Of a stretch of DNA of 64,000 nt, positions 17,032-28,400 are shown piece by piece. The DNA lies in the NCBI RefSeq assembly GCF_025152745.1, contig NZ_CP104040.1:3902501-3966500 (forward strand). Reading direction: 5' to 3'. The position numbers and the translations under genes were made by a program. The notes beneath the pieces were generated by a model, which worked only from the letters and a program-made list of their open reading frames with translations, had not been told where the DNA came from and ran no database searches. The DNA is from Rhizobium sp. WSM4643. GTDB lineage: Bacteria > Pseudomonadota > Alphaproteobacteria > Rhizobiales > Rhizobiaceae. Within the stretch, counting starts at the first letter, position 1; each line of letters starts with the position of its first letter.

Positions 17032-17862
17032 TTATTTCACAGCGCCGAAGGTCAGGCCGCGGACGAGTTGTTTCTGGCTGAACCAGCCAAGGATCAGGAT
17101 CGGCGCGATCGCCATCGTCGATGCCGCCGACAGCTTGGCGTAGAACAGGCCCTCGGGGCTGGAATAGGAGGCGATGAAGGCCGTCAGCGGCGCCGCCTTC
17201 GAGGCGGTGAGGTTGAGCGTCCAGAACGCCTCGTTCCAGGCAAGAATGATGTTCAAAAGCAGCGTCGAGGCAATGCCGGGCACGGCCATCGGCGTCAGCA
17301 CGTAGACGATTTCCTTCATCAGCGACGCTCCGTCCATGCGGGCCGCTTCGAGGATCTCGCCGGGGATTTCCTTGAAGTAGGTATAGAGCATCCAGACGAT
17401 GATCGGCAGGTTGATCAGCGTCAGCACGACCACCAGGCCGGTGCGCGTATCGAGTAGACCCGAATTGCGGAACATCAGATAGATCGGGATCAGTGCGCCC
17501 ACAGGTGGCATCATCTTGGTCGACAGCATCCACATCAGCACGTCCTTGGTCCGCTTGGTCGGCGAAAACGCCATCGCCCAGGCGGCCGGAATGGCAATGA
17601 TCAGGCCGATCAGCGTCGAGCCGAAGGAGATGATCACCGAGTTCATGAAGTGGCTGAGATAGTTCGACCGGCTCTGCACCTCGGCATAGTTTTCCGTCGT
17701 CCAGTGGAAGAACAGGAACTGCGGCGGCGAGGTAATGGCGTCGGCTTCCGACTTGAAGCTGGTCAGGAACGTCCACAGGATCGGGAAGAAGATCAGGATA
17801 CCGAGCGTCCAGGCGATCGCGGTGACGATGAGCTTGCGCTTCGTTGTGACTTTTCTGGCCAT
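17032..17862 (-). CDS. smoG: ABC transporter permease, polyol uptake (SmoG-type)
   Basis: A 276-residue MalG-class permease with six membrane segments. The coupling-loop EAA motif lies at EAARMDGASLMKEIVYVLTP. The start at 17862 follows TGGAGG and lies one base beyond the stop of the other permease, so the two are translationally coupled. The C terminus (LVRGLTFGAVK) is typical of the class. Confidence 0.9.
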   Translation of the reverse strand: MARKVTTKRKLIVTAIAWTLGILIFFPILWTFLTSFKSEADAITSPPQFLFFHWTTENYAEVQSRSNYLSHFMNSVIISFGSTLIGLIIAIPAAWAMAFSPTKRTKDVLMWMLSTKMMPPVGALIPIYLMFRNSGLLDTRTGLVVVLTLINLPIIVWMLYTYFKEIPGEILEAARMDGASLMKEIVYVLTPMAVPGIASTLLLNIILAWNEAFWTLNLTASKAAPLTAFIASYSSPEGLFYAKLSAASTMAIAPILILGWFSQKQLVRGLTFGAVK

Positions 17863-17863
17863 C

Positions 17864-18736
17864 TCAAGCCTCCAGATTCTTGCCGACGAGGCGCACGAGG
17901 AAGATCGCGACGATATTGGCGAGGATAACAGCCACGATACCGCCGGCCGATGCCCCGCCGATATCGAACTGCAGCAGCGCCTGGGCATAGACGAGGTAGG
18001 TGAGGTTGGTGCTGTCGGTGCCCGGTCCGCCGTTGGTGGTGACGAGGATTTCGGCAAAGACCGAAAGCAGGAAGATCGTCTGGATCAGGATCACCACGGT
18101 GATGGCACGCGCCATGTGCGGCAGGATGATGTAGATGAACTTCGAGATCGGACCGGCGCCATCCATTTCGGAGGCTTCCTTCTGCTCCTCGTCGAGCGAC
18201 TGCAACGCGGTCAACATGATGAGGGTGGCAAAGGGCAGCCACTGCCAGGCGACGATCAGAATGACGGAAAACAGCGGCGCATTCGCCAGCCAATCGATCG
18301 GCTGCAAGCCGATCGCCTTGGCAAGATGGGCAAACAACCCGTTGACCGGGTTCATGAACATGTTCTTCCAGACGAGTGCTGCCACCGTCGGCATGACGAA
18401 GAACGGCGCGATCACCAGGATGCGCACGATGCCCTGGCCGTACATCGGCTGGTCGAGCAGCAGCGCAAAGGCGATACCACCGATGACGGTGATCAATAGA
18501 ACGCCGGCCACGAGCAGCAGCGTATTGACCAGCGCGGCGATGAAGGCCGGATCGGATAGGAAATATTCGTAGTTCAGAAAGCCGACGAAGCTCTCCATGC
18601 CGGGGCTGAGCAGATTGTAGTTCAGCATCGAGAAATAGATCGTCATCGCAAGTGGGACGATCATCCATGCAAAAAGCAGCAGCACGGAGGGCGCAATCAT
18701 CAGACGCGCGGAGGAGCGGGTGTGTAAGGTTGCCAT
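17864..18736 (-). CDS. smoF: ABC transporter permease, polyol uptake (SmoF-type)
   Basis: A 290-residue MalF-class permease with six membrane segments. The EAA loop reads EASEMDGAGPISKFIYIILP. The ATG at 18736 is preferred; a GTG nine bases upstream is in frame. Two hairpins lie between the binding-protein gene and this gene, so permease expression is probably lower than binding-protein expression. Confidence 0.9.
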   Translation of the reverse strand: MATLHTRSSARLMIAPSVLLLFAWMIVPLAMTIYFSMLNYNLLSPGMESFVGFLNYEYFLSDPAFIAALVNTLLLVAGVLLITVIGGIAFALLLDQPMYGQGIVRILVIAPFFVMPTVAALVWKNMFMNPVNGLFAHLAKAIGLQPIDWLANAPLFSVILIVAWQWLPFATLIMLTALQSLDEEQKEASEMDGAGPISKFIYIILPHMARAITVVILIQTIFLLSVFAEILVTTNGGPGTDSTNLTYLVYAQALLQFDIGGASAGGIVAVILANIVAIFLVRLVGKNLEA

Positions 18737-18790
18737 GGCAATCACCGATCTGGACTGAAGCGGGGAGCGGCCGCAAGGCAGCTATGTCTG

Positions 18791-18860
18791 AAAAAAGAGG
18801 CCGCCGATGCAGTTCGGGCAATCGGCGGCCCAGAGAGGCGGAATGTCAAGTATCCGCCTC
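18791..18860 (-). terminator. Double hairpin after the polyol-binding-protein gene, one with a T-run
   Basis: Nearest the smoE stop, GAGGCGGA/TCCGCCTC forms an 8-bp stem (18835-18860). Next, GGCCGCCGAT/ATCGGCGGCC forms a perfect 10-bp stem (18799-18830), followed on the minus strand by TCTTTTTTC. This is a partial terminator or processing barrier inside the operon. Confidence 0.75.
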
Positions 18861-18874
18861 TTGCTCGGGAGGTT

Positions 18875-20185
<1,311 letters not shown>

Positions 20186-20331
20186 AATCTTCCTCCCAGA
20201 AGATGGGGTGTGAGCATTCGCTTCGCTCATGGGCAATTACTCAACAAACGATAAAGAATGTCAATCGGCAATCGTTGCTGCAACGCCGAAGGCAGTAGTG
20301 ATACCCTTGATTTAAATCGGATATTTTTTGC

Positions 20332-21285
20332 TCAGCTCTTGAGCAAAAACTCGGCCGTCTCTTCGTCAGTGATCAGAGCATTGATTTGATGACCGACAAC
20401 GGCGGCCCTGATCGCCTTGAACTTGCGCTTGCCCTTGGCCAGCCCAATGACCATCGATGCATCGCGGGACGGGATCGGGGCAGATGCGACGCGCTCGTTG
20501 ATCGGGTTGTCGATCAACCTGCCGTCGACATCGAAGATCCAGCCGCAGATTTCGCCGACAGCACCCCCGCGCATCAGTTCCATCATCTCGTCCTTCTCGA
20601 GAAAACCATCGACGCAGAGTGGCCCATCGATGCCGAGCTCGCCGATGCCGACGAAGGTGACATCGGCTTGCGCGCTTATATTAAGCGTCGAGCGTACCAG
20701 CTGCTGGCCATGCAGCAGCTCCCGCTCCTCCGCCGAGGTGACGAGCACCGGCAACGGCATCGGATAGTGCCGCGCCTTCACGGCATCGGCCATGCTGAAG
20801 ATGACGTTGTAATAGGCGGCCGATCCGTCCGGGGCAATATTGCCGGTCAGCGAAACGATGCGGTGATTGGGACATTCGATCGCCGGAAGCTGGTCGACGG
20901 CCGCCTTCAGCGTGCGGCCGGTCCCGATGGCGAGTACGATCGGCTCCGGCCGTTTCAGCCACCGCTCGATCTCGGCCGCGGCCGCCTCGGCAATACCGAC
21001 CGTCGTCGACGACGACGCGGGATCGCTCGGCACCACCTCCACATGTTTCAGCCCGAATTTCCGACGCAGCTGATTGCCGAGTTCCAGGCAGGCGGCGATC
21101 GGATGATCGAGCCGCACCTTGATCAGGCGCTCGGCGACCGCCAGCGACACCAGCCGCTGCGCCGATTGTCGTGAAATGCCCATCGCCGCGGCGATTTCAT
21201 CCTGCGTGCGCCCGGCGACGTAATAGAGCCAGCCGGCACGCGCCGCATCGTCCAGCCGTGCGGGGGTCTCGGATCTTTTTACCAT
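20332..21285 (-). CDS. smoC: SorC-family regulator of the polyol operon (SmoC-type)
   Basis: A 317-residue protein. The helix-turn-helix is at residues 27-50 (GRTQDEIAAAMGISRQSAQR) and the remainder is the SorC sugar-phosphate domain (LAIGTGRTLKAAVDQL, FVGIGELG, DVDGRLIDNPINERV). It is the first gene ahead of smoE in the same direction. By analogy with other smo loci it senses the imported polyol or its phosphate and controls the downstream operon. The 146-bp gap before smoE holds short AT-rich stretches but no repeat that I can assign as its operator. Confidence 0.85.
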   Translation of the reverse strand: MVKRSETPARLDDAARAGWLYYVAGRTQDEIAAAMGISRQSAQRLVSLAVAERLIKVRLDHPIAACLELGNQLRRKFGLKHVEVVPSDPASSSTTVGIAEAAAAEIERWLKRPEPIVLAIGTGRTLKAAVDQLPAIECPNHRIVSLTGNIAPDGSAAYYNVIFSMADAVKARHYPMPLPVLVTSAEERELLHGQQLVRSTLNISAQADVTFVGIGELGIDGPLCVDGFLEKDEMMELMRGGAVGEICGWIFDVDGRLIDNPINERVASAPIPSRDASMVIGLAKGKRKFKAIRAAVVGHQINALITDEETAEFLLKS

Positions 21286-21435
21286 CTAATGCCTATCGCG
21301 CAAAGTGAGCCGGCGGGCCGGCGCCGAACATGATTTGAGTCTGTATCGCGCCAGATCAAAACAAAATTCCGGCAAATGTCGAGCCTATTGCAAAGAGCCT
21401 CGCCAAATAACGGCCATCACTCAAGCAAACTCCGT

Positions 21436-22005
21436 TTAGGCAAACCATTGCACGACGAGATAGATCGCCGCCTTCACGAGACCGTAAATCACCCCGCCGG
21501 CGACGACGAGCGACACGGCCGTCATCACGAAGCCGATGAGCGCGAAGAGACCGTCACGGCCCAATATGCCGAAGGCGAAGACCGAGATCGTGATCGCCGG
21601 CAGCATGTTGCCGAGCGGGACCGGCAGCAGCAGCACGATCGCCAGCAGCAGGCATGCCGCCCCCGCAAGATATTCCGCCGGCGGTTCGGCGAAGATCGCA
21701 AGCCTTGGTTTCAGCATGCGTTCGGCCCAGGCGAGCCAGCGGTAGATGCGGCCGACAATGGCCTCGAAATCCTCCCGGCGCATCGAACGGTTGGCAATCA
21801 CCTTCGGTAGCCAGGGTTTCAGCCCAAAGGTCAGTTGCGCTGCCAGGAAGACCAATGGCGCCCCGAGCACGGCCGAGGTGCCCGGCGGCGTAGGAAAGGC
21901 GTTCGGAAGCGCGAAGATCAGCATCAACGCGCTGATCGCCCTGTCGCCCATCGTGTCGAACAGATCGCCGATCGAGATCCGTTCGCGGCTTTGATCGGCG
22001 GCCAT
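21436..22005 (-). CDS. exoD: Exopolysaccharide synthesis protein ExoD-like
   Basis: The recognisable part is an ExoD domain: ERISIGDLFDTMGDRAISAL, then LIFALPNAFPTPPGTSAVLG, then four or so membrane segments ending VIYGLVKAAIYLVVQWF. In S. meliloti exoD mutants have altered exopolysaccharide and are alkali-sensitive; the molecular role is unclear. The start is uncertain. The ATG at 22005 has no good ribosome binding site and family-like sequence (RRLSSILRQ) lies just before it, so a TTG at 22014 or a start further upstream is possible. Confidence 0.75.
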   Translation of the reverse strand: MAADQSRERISIGDLFDTMGDRAISALMLIFALPNAFPTPPGTSAVLGAPLVFLAAQLTFGLKPWLPKVIANRSMRREDFEAIVGRIYRWLAWAERMLKPRLAIFAEPPAEYLAGAACLLLAIVLLLPVPLGNMLPAITISVFAFGILGRDGLFALIGFVMTAVSLVVAGGVIYGLVKAAIYLVVQWFA

Positions 22006-22325
22006 TTGCCGCAAAATGGATGAGAGGCGGCGGCCTTTGGGACGTGGTCTTCGGATGGTACTGTTTTCTCTCGTATCGATGGTCGTGGGTCCGGCAGTTG
22101 ATGAAAGTGTAGGGCCGGATTCTGGCGATGCAATATGCCAATTGAATGACTTGCGGGGACGGAAACCCGTCCCGCCTATCTGATCTCCCCACTTGTAGGA
22201 GAGATGTCCGGCAGAACAGCGGAGGTGCCACACGGCACGACCCTAAACCCGGCGACACCGCCGCCGAATGAGCGCTTGAAATTCCCCGCCAACAATGCAA
22301 GCAGACGCGGGAGAGAAACGGCAGA
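22006..22325. other. Intergenic gap between exoD and the ROK kinase
   Basis: The left part may be the true 5' end of the exoD reading frame. Around 22165-22215 there is GC-rich sequence (ATCTCCCCACTTGTAGGAGAGATG) resembling half of a rhizobial intergenic palindrome. I see no complete gene here. Confidence 0.4.
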
Positions 22326-23243
22326 GTGGCAATGATCATTTCATTCGACATCGGCGGCACCGCCATCAAGGGCGGCATCGCTCGTTCCGAGACAGACATC
22401 GTTCCCCTCGGCCGCCGCCCGACGCCCAGGGATGATTTTGCCGCTTTCGTCGAGACCCTGCACGACATCATCGCCGAAACCGGCCAACAACCGAACGGCA
22501 TCGCCCTCTCCATCGCCGGCGTCGTCGATCCCGATACGCAGCGCCTGATCTGCGCCAACATTCCCTGCATCCACGAACGCACGCTTGGCGCCGATCTCGA
22601 AGCCGAACTCGGTCTGCCGGTGCTGATCGCCAACGATGCCGACTGTTTCGCGATGGCCGAAGCCGGTCTCGGCGCCGGCCGCGGCCACCGCATCGTCTTC
22701 GGCGCCATCCTCGGCACCGGCGTCGGCGGCGGCCTGGTTGCCGACGGGCGCCTCGTCAACGAGGCCGGCGGCTTTGCCGGCGAATGGGGTCACGGGCCGA
22801 TCATCGCATCCGCGGCCGGCAACCCGCCGGTCGCCATTCCCGCTTATGCCTGCGGTTGCGGCCAGAGGGGCTGCGTCGACACCGTCGGCGGCGCCCGCGG
22901 CCTCGAGCGCCTGCACAAGACGCTGCACGATCTCGACCTTGCCAGCGAGGAGATCATCGCTCAGTGGCGCCATGGAGAGGAGAAGGCGACACGGACGATC
23001 GACGTCTATGTCGATCTCGTCGCCTCGCCCTTGGCGCTGACGATCAACATCACCGGCGCGACCATCGTGCCTGTCGGCGGTGGGCTTTCCAATGCCGAGC
23101 CGCTGCTTGCCGCGCTCGACCACGCGGTGCGCGCCCGCATCCTGCGCAAGCTCGATCGCCCGCTGGTGGTGCGCAGCGAATGCCGCATCGAACCCGGTCT
23201 GATCGGCGCGGCACTGCTGGGACTGAAGGCCCAGGCGGACTGA
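22326..23243 (+). CDS. ROK-family sugar kinase
   Basis: A 305-residue protein starting at GTG 22326 (GGGAGAG ten bases upstream; an ATG two codons later is too far from it). The ATP-binding FDIGGTAIKGG is at the N terminus. The ROK signature and zinc site appear as CGCGQRGCVDTVGGARG, with a preceding EWGHGPI block containing the metal-ligand histidine. N-acetylglucosamine, N-acetylmannosamine or glucose kinases all belong here. The convergent neighbour is a beta-N-acetylhexosaminidase, which makes N-acetylglucosamine the most attractive substrate. No separate regulator domain is present, so it is an enzyme rather than a ROK repressor. Confidence 0.88.
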   Translation: MAMIISFDIGGTAIKGGIARSETDIVPLGRRPTPRDDFAAFVETLHDIIAETGQQPNGIALSIAGVVDPDTQRLICANIPCIHERTLGADLEAELGLPVLIANDADCFAMAEAGLGAGRGHRIVFGAILGTGVGGGLVADGRLVNEAGGFAGEWGHGPIIASAAGNPPVAIPAYACGCGQRGCVDTVGGARGLERLHKTLHDLDLASEEIIAQWRHGEEKATRTIDVYVDLVASPLALTINITGATIVPVGGGLSNAEPLLAALDHAVRARILRKLDRPLVVRSECRIEPGLIGAALLGLKAQAD

Positions 23244-23291
23244 AGCAATTCCGCGAAAAGTGCGAAGCGATCTTCCGTCCGCAGCCATTCC
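23244..23291. repeat. Dispersed short palindromic repeat, copy C
   Basis: AGCAATTCC..AAAGTGCGAAGCGATCTTCCGTCC, related to copy B, fills the gap between the convergent ROK kinase and hexosaminidase stops. Confidence 0.65.
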
Positions 23292-25202
23292 TTAAAGCAC
23301 CGGCCACATCCGCACGATTGCTGCGAACCGATCCCAGTCCTTGCGCGCCAAAGGCGTCCAGGCAGCCTCGGCGATTGCCGGGAGACGCGGAAAAACCAGC
23401 CGGTTGAAATAGGCGCGCGAGACGAAGTTCTCGGTCCAGATACAGGCCTGGATGCCGCGCATCTTCTCCTGCAGCGCCTCCGGCAGCTCGCCCTCGGCCT
23501 CGTAAGCATAGGTGTGTTCCGGCGGTGCGTGGCCCGCCCAGCTGGCGCCCGGCTCGGCCCAGGCCTCCGCCTGCGCCATGTCGAGATAATAGGCCTGCCC
23601 CGGTGTCATCACCACGTCGTAACCTTCTTGCGCGAGCTCGATGCCGACGGCGGGCTTTTCCCAAGCCATCAGCAGCGTGCCGTCGCGATCGACGCCGCCG
23701 CCATGCGAGACCTCGTTCCAACCGGCGAGCTTCCTGCCGCGCTCCGACAGCATGGCTTTGATACGTTTCAGGAAATAGGATTGCAGCTCGGCAGTGCCGG
23801 CAAGTTTCTCCCGCTCCATCAGCACCTTGCAGAGCGGCGAGGAAAGCCAGGAGCCATGCGCCACCTCGTCGCCGCCGATATGAAGATATTCGCCGGGAAA
23901 CAGCGTCACCATCTCATCGAACACCTTGCCGAGAAATTCATAGGTGAATTCCACCGCCGGATTGAGGGCGTTGTTTGGATAACCCTGCACCGAGCGGTAA
24001 CTATCAGGCGCCTCCTGCCCGTCGACGAGTTCGGGCAACGAGAACAGCGTCGCCATGCTGTGGCCCGGAATATCGATTTCCGGCACCACTTTGATATGCA
24101 GCGAGGCTGCATGCGCAACGATCCGCCCGGCGTCCTGCTGCGTGTAATGGCCGGAGCGCGTCTCAGCTCCGTCGCCGAGCTGCGGCACGAGCACTTCATC
24201 CGGCCCGTGCCGGGCACCGATCTCCGTCAGCGCCGGATAGGCCTTGATCTCCAGCCGCCACGCTTCGTCGTCGGTCAGATGCCAGTGGAAGATGTTGAGC
24301 TTGTTCCAGGCGAGAATATCGATCAGCCGCACGACGTCTGCCACCGGATAGAACTGCCTGGACACATCGAGATGGCAGCCGCGCCAGTCATAACGCGGCT
24401 GGTCGGCGATTGTGCCAAAATTGGGGAATTTGAAGCGCTCGCGATCGGCGCCGGCGCCGTGCAGCAGTTGCGCCAGGCTGATCAGCCCGTAATGCCGCCC
24501 GGCCGTATCCGCACTCGAAAGCACGATCTCATGCGCCGTAAAACGCAATTCGTAAGCAGAGGCGGCGATCGACGATTCGGTAACGAAACGAATGGCCCGC
24601 CCGCCTTCGACGGCACTGAGGGAAAACGGCATATTGTCGGCCGGATAGAGCCGCTGGTAAAGCTCCAGAACCAGCGAAAGCGCCTTGACCGCATCGGGCC
24701 GCGTCCGCTCTGTGGGATAAAGGACGACCGGCAGCTCTCCCGCCTTCAGCCCAAGCGCCAGCGGCCAAGGCAGCAGCGAATAAGGTTCCTCGGCGCGGCC
24801 CGGCGGCAGAAGCGGCGGCGCCACGTCAGCATCCCGGCCATCGAGCATGAGATCGCCGAAACCAACAGGAACGTGACGTCCGTCGCCAAGTGTCAGATAG
24901 GCCGATTTGACGCCTGATGTCATATGTTTCGGCGCCCTGGTCAGCCCCTCGACGGTGAACCGCCAGCGCCCGCCGGGCGGCACGCTCAGCCCTTCGGGCG
25001 GCAGGAATTCGTGGAAATGCGCGACCTGCCGCCTGAGGCTGCCGCCGTCGCAGACATGTTTGTCGGCAACCCGCGTCTCTGACGTATAGGCGAGCGAGAA
25101 GCCGGACAGCAGCTCTGCCGAAAGATTGAAAAGCGTGAAGGTGAGGCGCCCGAAACTGTCCTCGATCGGGCTCCAGCTTGCTTCCAGATGGTAATCGGCC
25201 AT
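23292..25202 (-). CDS. Beta-N-acetylhexosaminidase, glycoside hydrolase family 20
   Basis: A 636-residue GH20 enzyme. An N-terminal non-catalytic beta domain precedes the catalytic barrel, which begins near YDWRGCHLDVSRQFYPVADV. The catalytic pair is D445-E446 in HIGGDEVAHGSW, the hallmark of substrate-assisted GH20 catalysis; FHWHLTDDEAWR and a C-terminal WTENF also fit. I see no signal peptide, so it probably acts in the cytoplasm on imported chito-oligosaccharides or on cell-wall turnover products. The convergent ROK kinase could phosphorylate the released sugar. The start ATG at 25202 has a weak ribosome binding site. Confidence 0.92.
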   Translation of the reverse strand: MADYHLEASWSPIEDSFGRLTFTLFNLSAELLSGFSLAYTSETRVADKHVCDGGSLRRQVAHFHEFLPPEGLSVPPGGRWRFTVEGLTRAPKHMTSGVKSAYLTLGDGRHVPVGFGDLMLDGRDADVAPPLLPPGRAEEPYSLLPWPLALGLKAGELPVVLYPTERTRPDAVKALSLVLELYQRLYPADNMPFSLSAVEGGRAIRFVTESSIAASAYELRFTAHEIVLSSADTAGRHYGLISLAQLLHGAGADRERFKFPNFGTIADQPRYDWRGCHLDVSRQFYPVADVVRLIDILAWNKLNIFHWHLTDDEAWRLEIKAYPALTEIGARHGPDEVLVPQLGDGAETRSGHYTQQDAGRIVAHAASLHIKVVPEIDIPGHSMATLFSLPELVDGQEAPDSYRSVQGYPNNALNPAVEFTYEFLGKVFDEMVTLFPGEYLHIGGDEVAHGSWLSSPLCKVLMEREKLAGTAELQSYFLKRIKAMLSERGRKLAGWNEVSHGGGVDRDGTLLMAWEKPAVGIELAQEGYDVVMTPGQAYYLDMAQAEAWAEPGASWAGHAPPEHTYAYEAEGELPEALQEKMRGIQACIWTENFVSRAYFNRLVFPRLPAIAEAAWTPLARKDWDRFAAIVRMWPVL

Positions 25203-25400
25203 GGTCGTGCCCTGCCTCGTCGCTGAGTGGCCGGGATCGCGGTTGGTCTCCCGGCATGCTTTCGCAGCTTAGCTTTTTCGAGGCGGCAATGGAATCGTGG
25301 CCCGGGTCCGAGGCGGAGCGGACAGCGATGAGCCGTTCAAAGGCTGGCTGCCGAGCCGGGGCTAAGCAGCAGCGTGCTTTGACGGAGAGCTGACCCTGCA

Positions 25401-25429
25401 AGAAAACGGCGCGGCTTTCGCCGCGCCGT
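25401..25429 (-). terminator. Rho-independent terminator of the RND efflux operon
   Basis: ACGGCGCGGC (25406-25415) pairs exactly with GCCGCGCCGT (25420-25429) around TTTC. On the minus strand it is followed by TTTTCTTG, three bases past the pump gene's stop. The rest of the gap up to 25202 holds no gene that I can support. Confidence 0.85.
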
Positions 25430-25431
25430 CC

Positions 25432-28400
25432 TCACTCTGCTGCCAACGCCGGCGGATATCTGTCATCCGCCTCTTCCTGGATGGCGTCGGCATGCTGGCC
25501 TGGCTCGTCCTTTGCCTTCGGCTCCCGGCCGAAGAAGAGGGCGTAACCGGCGGGCAGAACCAGAATGGTAAGCACTGTGGCAACCAGGATGCCGCCCATC
25601 ATCGCGTAGGCGAGCGGGCCCCAGAAGACGCCGCGCGAAATCGGGATCAGCGCCAGCACCGCGGTCAGCGCCGTCAGCATGATCGGCCGGAAACGCCGCA
25701 CGGCAGCACCGACGATCGCCTCCTGCCGGTGCATGCCGGCCTTGATATCCTGATCGATCTGATCGACCAGGATGATCGAGTTGCGCATGATGATGCCGAG
25801 CAGGGCGATGACGCCGAGGATCGCCACGAAGCCGAAAGGCGCGCCGCTGATCAGCAATGCGGCCGCCGCACCGATGATCCCGAGCGGGCCGGTGGCGAGC
25901 ACCAGCATCGCCTTGCCGAAATGCTGCAGCTGTATCATCAGCAGCACGATGATGACGGCGAGCATGATCGGCGCCTTGGCGGCAATCGACATCTGGCTCT
26001 CCGCCGCATCCTCGGCGCCGCCCTGGATCTCGACATTGTAGCCGGCCGGCAGGCTGTCGCGCAGGTCCTTCATGTCGGCATACATCTTCATCACCACGTC
26101 GTTCGGCTGCACGCCGTCCGGCAGCGTGGCGCGCACGGTGATCGTCGGCAGCCGGTCGCGACGCCATTCGACGCCCTGCTCCATGACGGGCACGACCTTG
26201 GCGACCTGCGAAACGGGCACGAAACTGCCGAAGTCCGTCGGCACATAGACGGAATTGACGGCCGACAGCAGCGAACGGCTGGAATTCGGCTCGCGAGCGA
26301 CGATCGAGACCGTCTCCTCGCCGTCACGGAAATCGTCGAGCGACGTCCCCGACATGGCGGTCTGCAGCACCTGGCGTACGCGCTGCGAAGTGACGCCGAG
26401 TGCCCGGGCGCGGTCCTGGTCGATCACCAGCTTCATCGCCGGCACCTCTTCCAGCCAGTCGTCATGGATGGCGCCGAGCTCCGGGTTGGCCTGGAAGCGC
26501 GCCTTTACCTGATCGGCGATCTCCCTGACTTCCTGGCGGTCGGGACCCATGACGCGCATCTGCACCGGCCAGCCGGTCGGCGGACCGAGGAAGAGGCGGT
26601 CGACCTTGCCGCGAATGTCGGGGAAGTCTTCCGCAAGGATCGTCCGCAGCTTGACGATCAGCCGCTCGCGTGCCGGTTCGTCATTGGCCATGACGAGCAG
26701 CTGGGCGAAGTTCGGATTGCGCAGCTGCTGGTCGAGCGGCAGAAAGAAGCGCGGCGCGCCTTCGCCGATATAGGTGGCGATGAACCGCTTGTCGGGATCA
26801 TCCATCATCTTGGCTTCGAGCGCCTTTGCCTGCACCTCGACTTCCCGAATGCTGGTGCCCTCGGGTAGCCAGAGATCGACGAGAATTTCCGGCCGCGAGG
26901 ATTGCGGGAAGAAATTCTGCGGAATGAACTGGAAGGCCCAGAGGCTGGTGACGAAGGTGCCGAGCGTCAGCAGCAGCACGATGACGCGGTGGCGCACCGC
27001 CCAGCCGACCGTGCCGCGCAGCCGACGGTAAAAGCCGGTGTCGAAGGCGTCGCGATGCTCGCCGGCATGATGGCGCTGCTTGAGGATCATATAGCCGAGC
27101 CACGGCGTGAAGTAGACCGCGACGAACCACGAGGTGACGAGCGCGATGCCGACGACGTAGAACAGCGAGCGCACATATTCGCCGGCCGTCGAGGCGGCGA
27201 AGCCGACGGGAATGAAGCCGGCCGTGGTGATCAGCGTGCCCGTCAGCATCGGGAAGGCGGTCGAGGAATAGGCGAAGCTTGCCGCTTCGATCTTGACGAG
27301 CCCCTCCTCCAGCTTTCGCTCCATCATCTCGACGACGATCATCGCATCGTCGACAAGCAGGCCGAGCGCGATGATCAGCGCGCCGAGCGAGATGCGCTGC
27401 AGATCGATGCCGAGTTCGTACATCAGCGCAAAGGTGGCGGCGAGCACCAACGGAATGGCGATGGCGATGACGAGGCCCGATCGCCAGCCGATCGACACGA
27501 ACGAGACGACCAGCACGATGATGAGAGCTTCGCCGAGCGCATGCATGAATTCGCTGACAGCATCCGTCACCACGTCGGGCTGGTTGGCGATCTGATCGAC
27601 GGCAACGCCGTAGGGCAGCGCCTCCTCGAAGCGCTGATAGGTCGCCTCCACGCCCTTGCCGACATCGGTCACATTGAAGCCCTTGGCCATCACGACGCCG
27701 ACTTGAACGCTGTCGTGGCCGTTGAAACGGTACTTGCGCTGGTAGGGATCTTCGAGCCCGGAACTGACGGTGGCGATATCGCCGAGGCGCGTCACCTGAC
27801 CGCCGGCGCGAAGGCGCAGTTCGCGGATGTCGGCTGCTTTCTTGACGTCGCCTTCGACCGATATGCGCACCGACCGCAGGCCGGTATCGACCGAGCCTGC
27901 CGGATCGACATTGTTCTGGCCCTTGATGGCATTCTGCAGATCGAGGATCGTCAGGCCGCGCTCGGCGAGCGCCTTGGATGAGACGTCGACATAGATCTTC
28001 TCAGGCTGGTCGCCGATGATGACCGCTTTCTCGACGCCCGGCGTCGTCAGCAGCATGTCGCGCGCCTGGATCGCGAATTTCTTCAGTTCCGGATAGGAAT
28101 AGCCGTCGCCGCTGATCGAATGCAGCGTGATGAAGGTATCGCCGAACTCGTCGTTGAAATAAGGGCCGAGCAGCCCCTGCGGCAACTCGTTGGAGATGTC
28201 GCCGACCTTCTTGCGCACCTGGTAGAAGGCATCCGCCACCTCTTGCGAATTCGTGTCGCCCTTGACCTGCAGGGTGATGATCGCACTGCCCGCCCGCGTA
28301 TAGGACTTGACCCAGTCGATATGCGGCGTTTCCTGCAGCTTGCGCTCGATCTTGTTGACGACCTGATCTTCCATTTCCTGAATGGAAGCACCTGGCCAGA

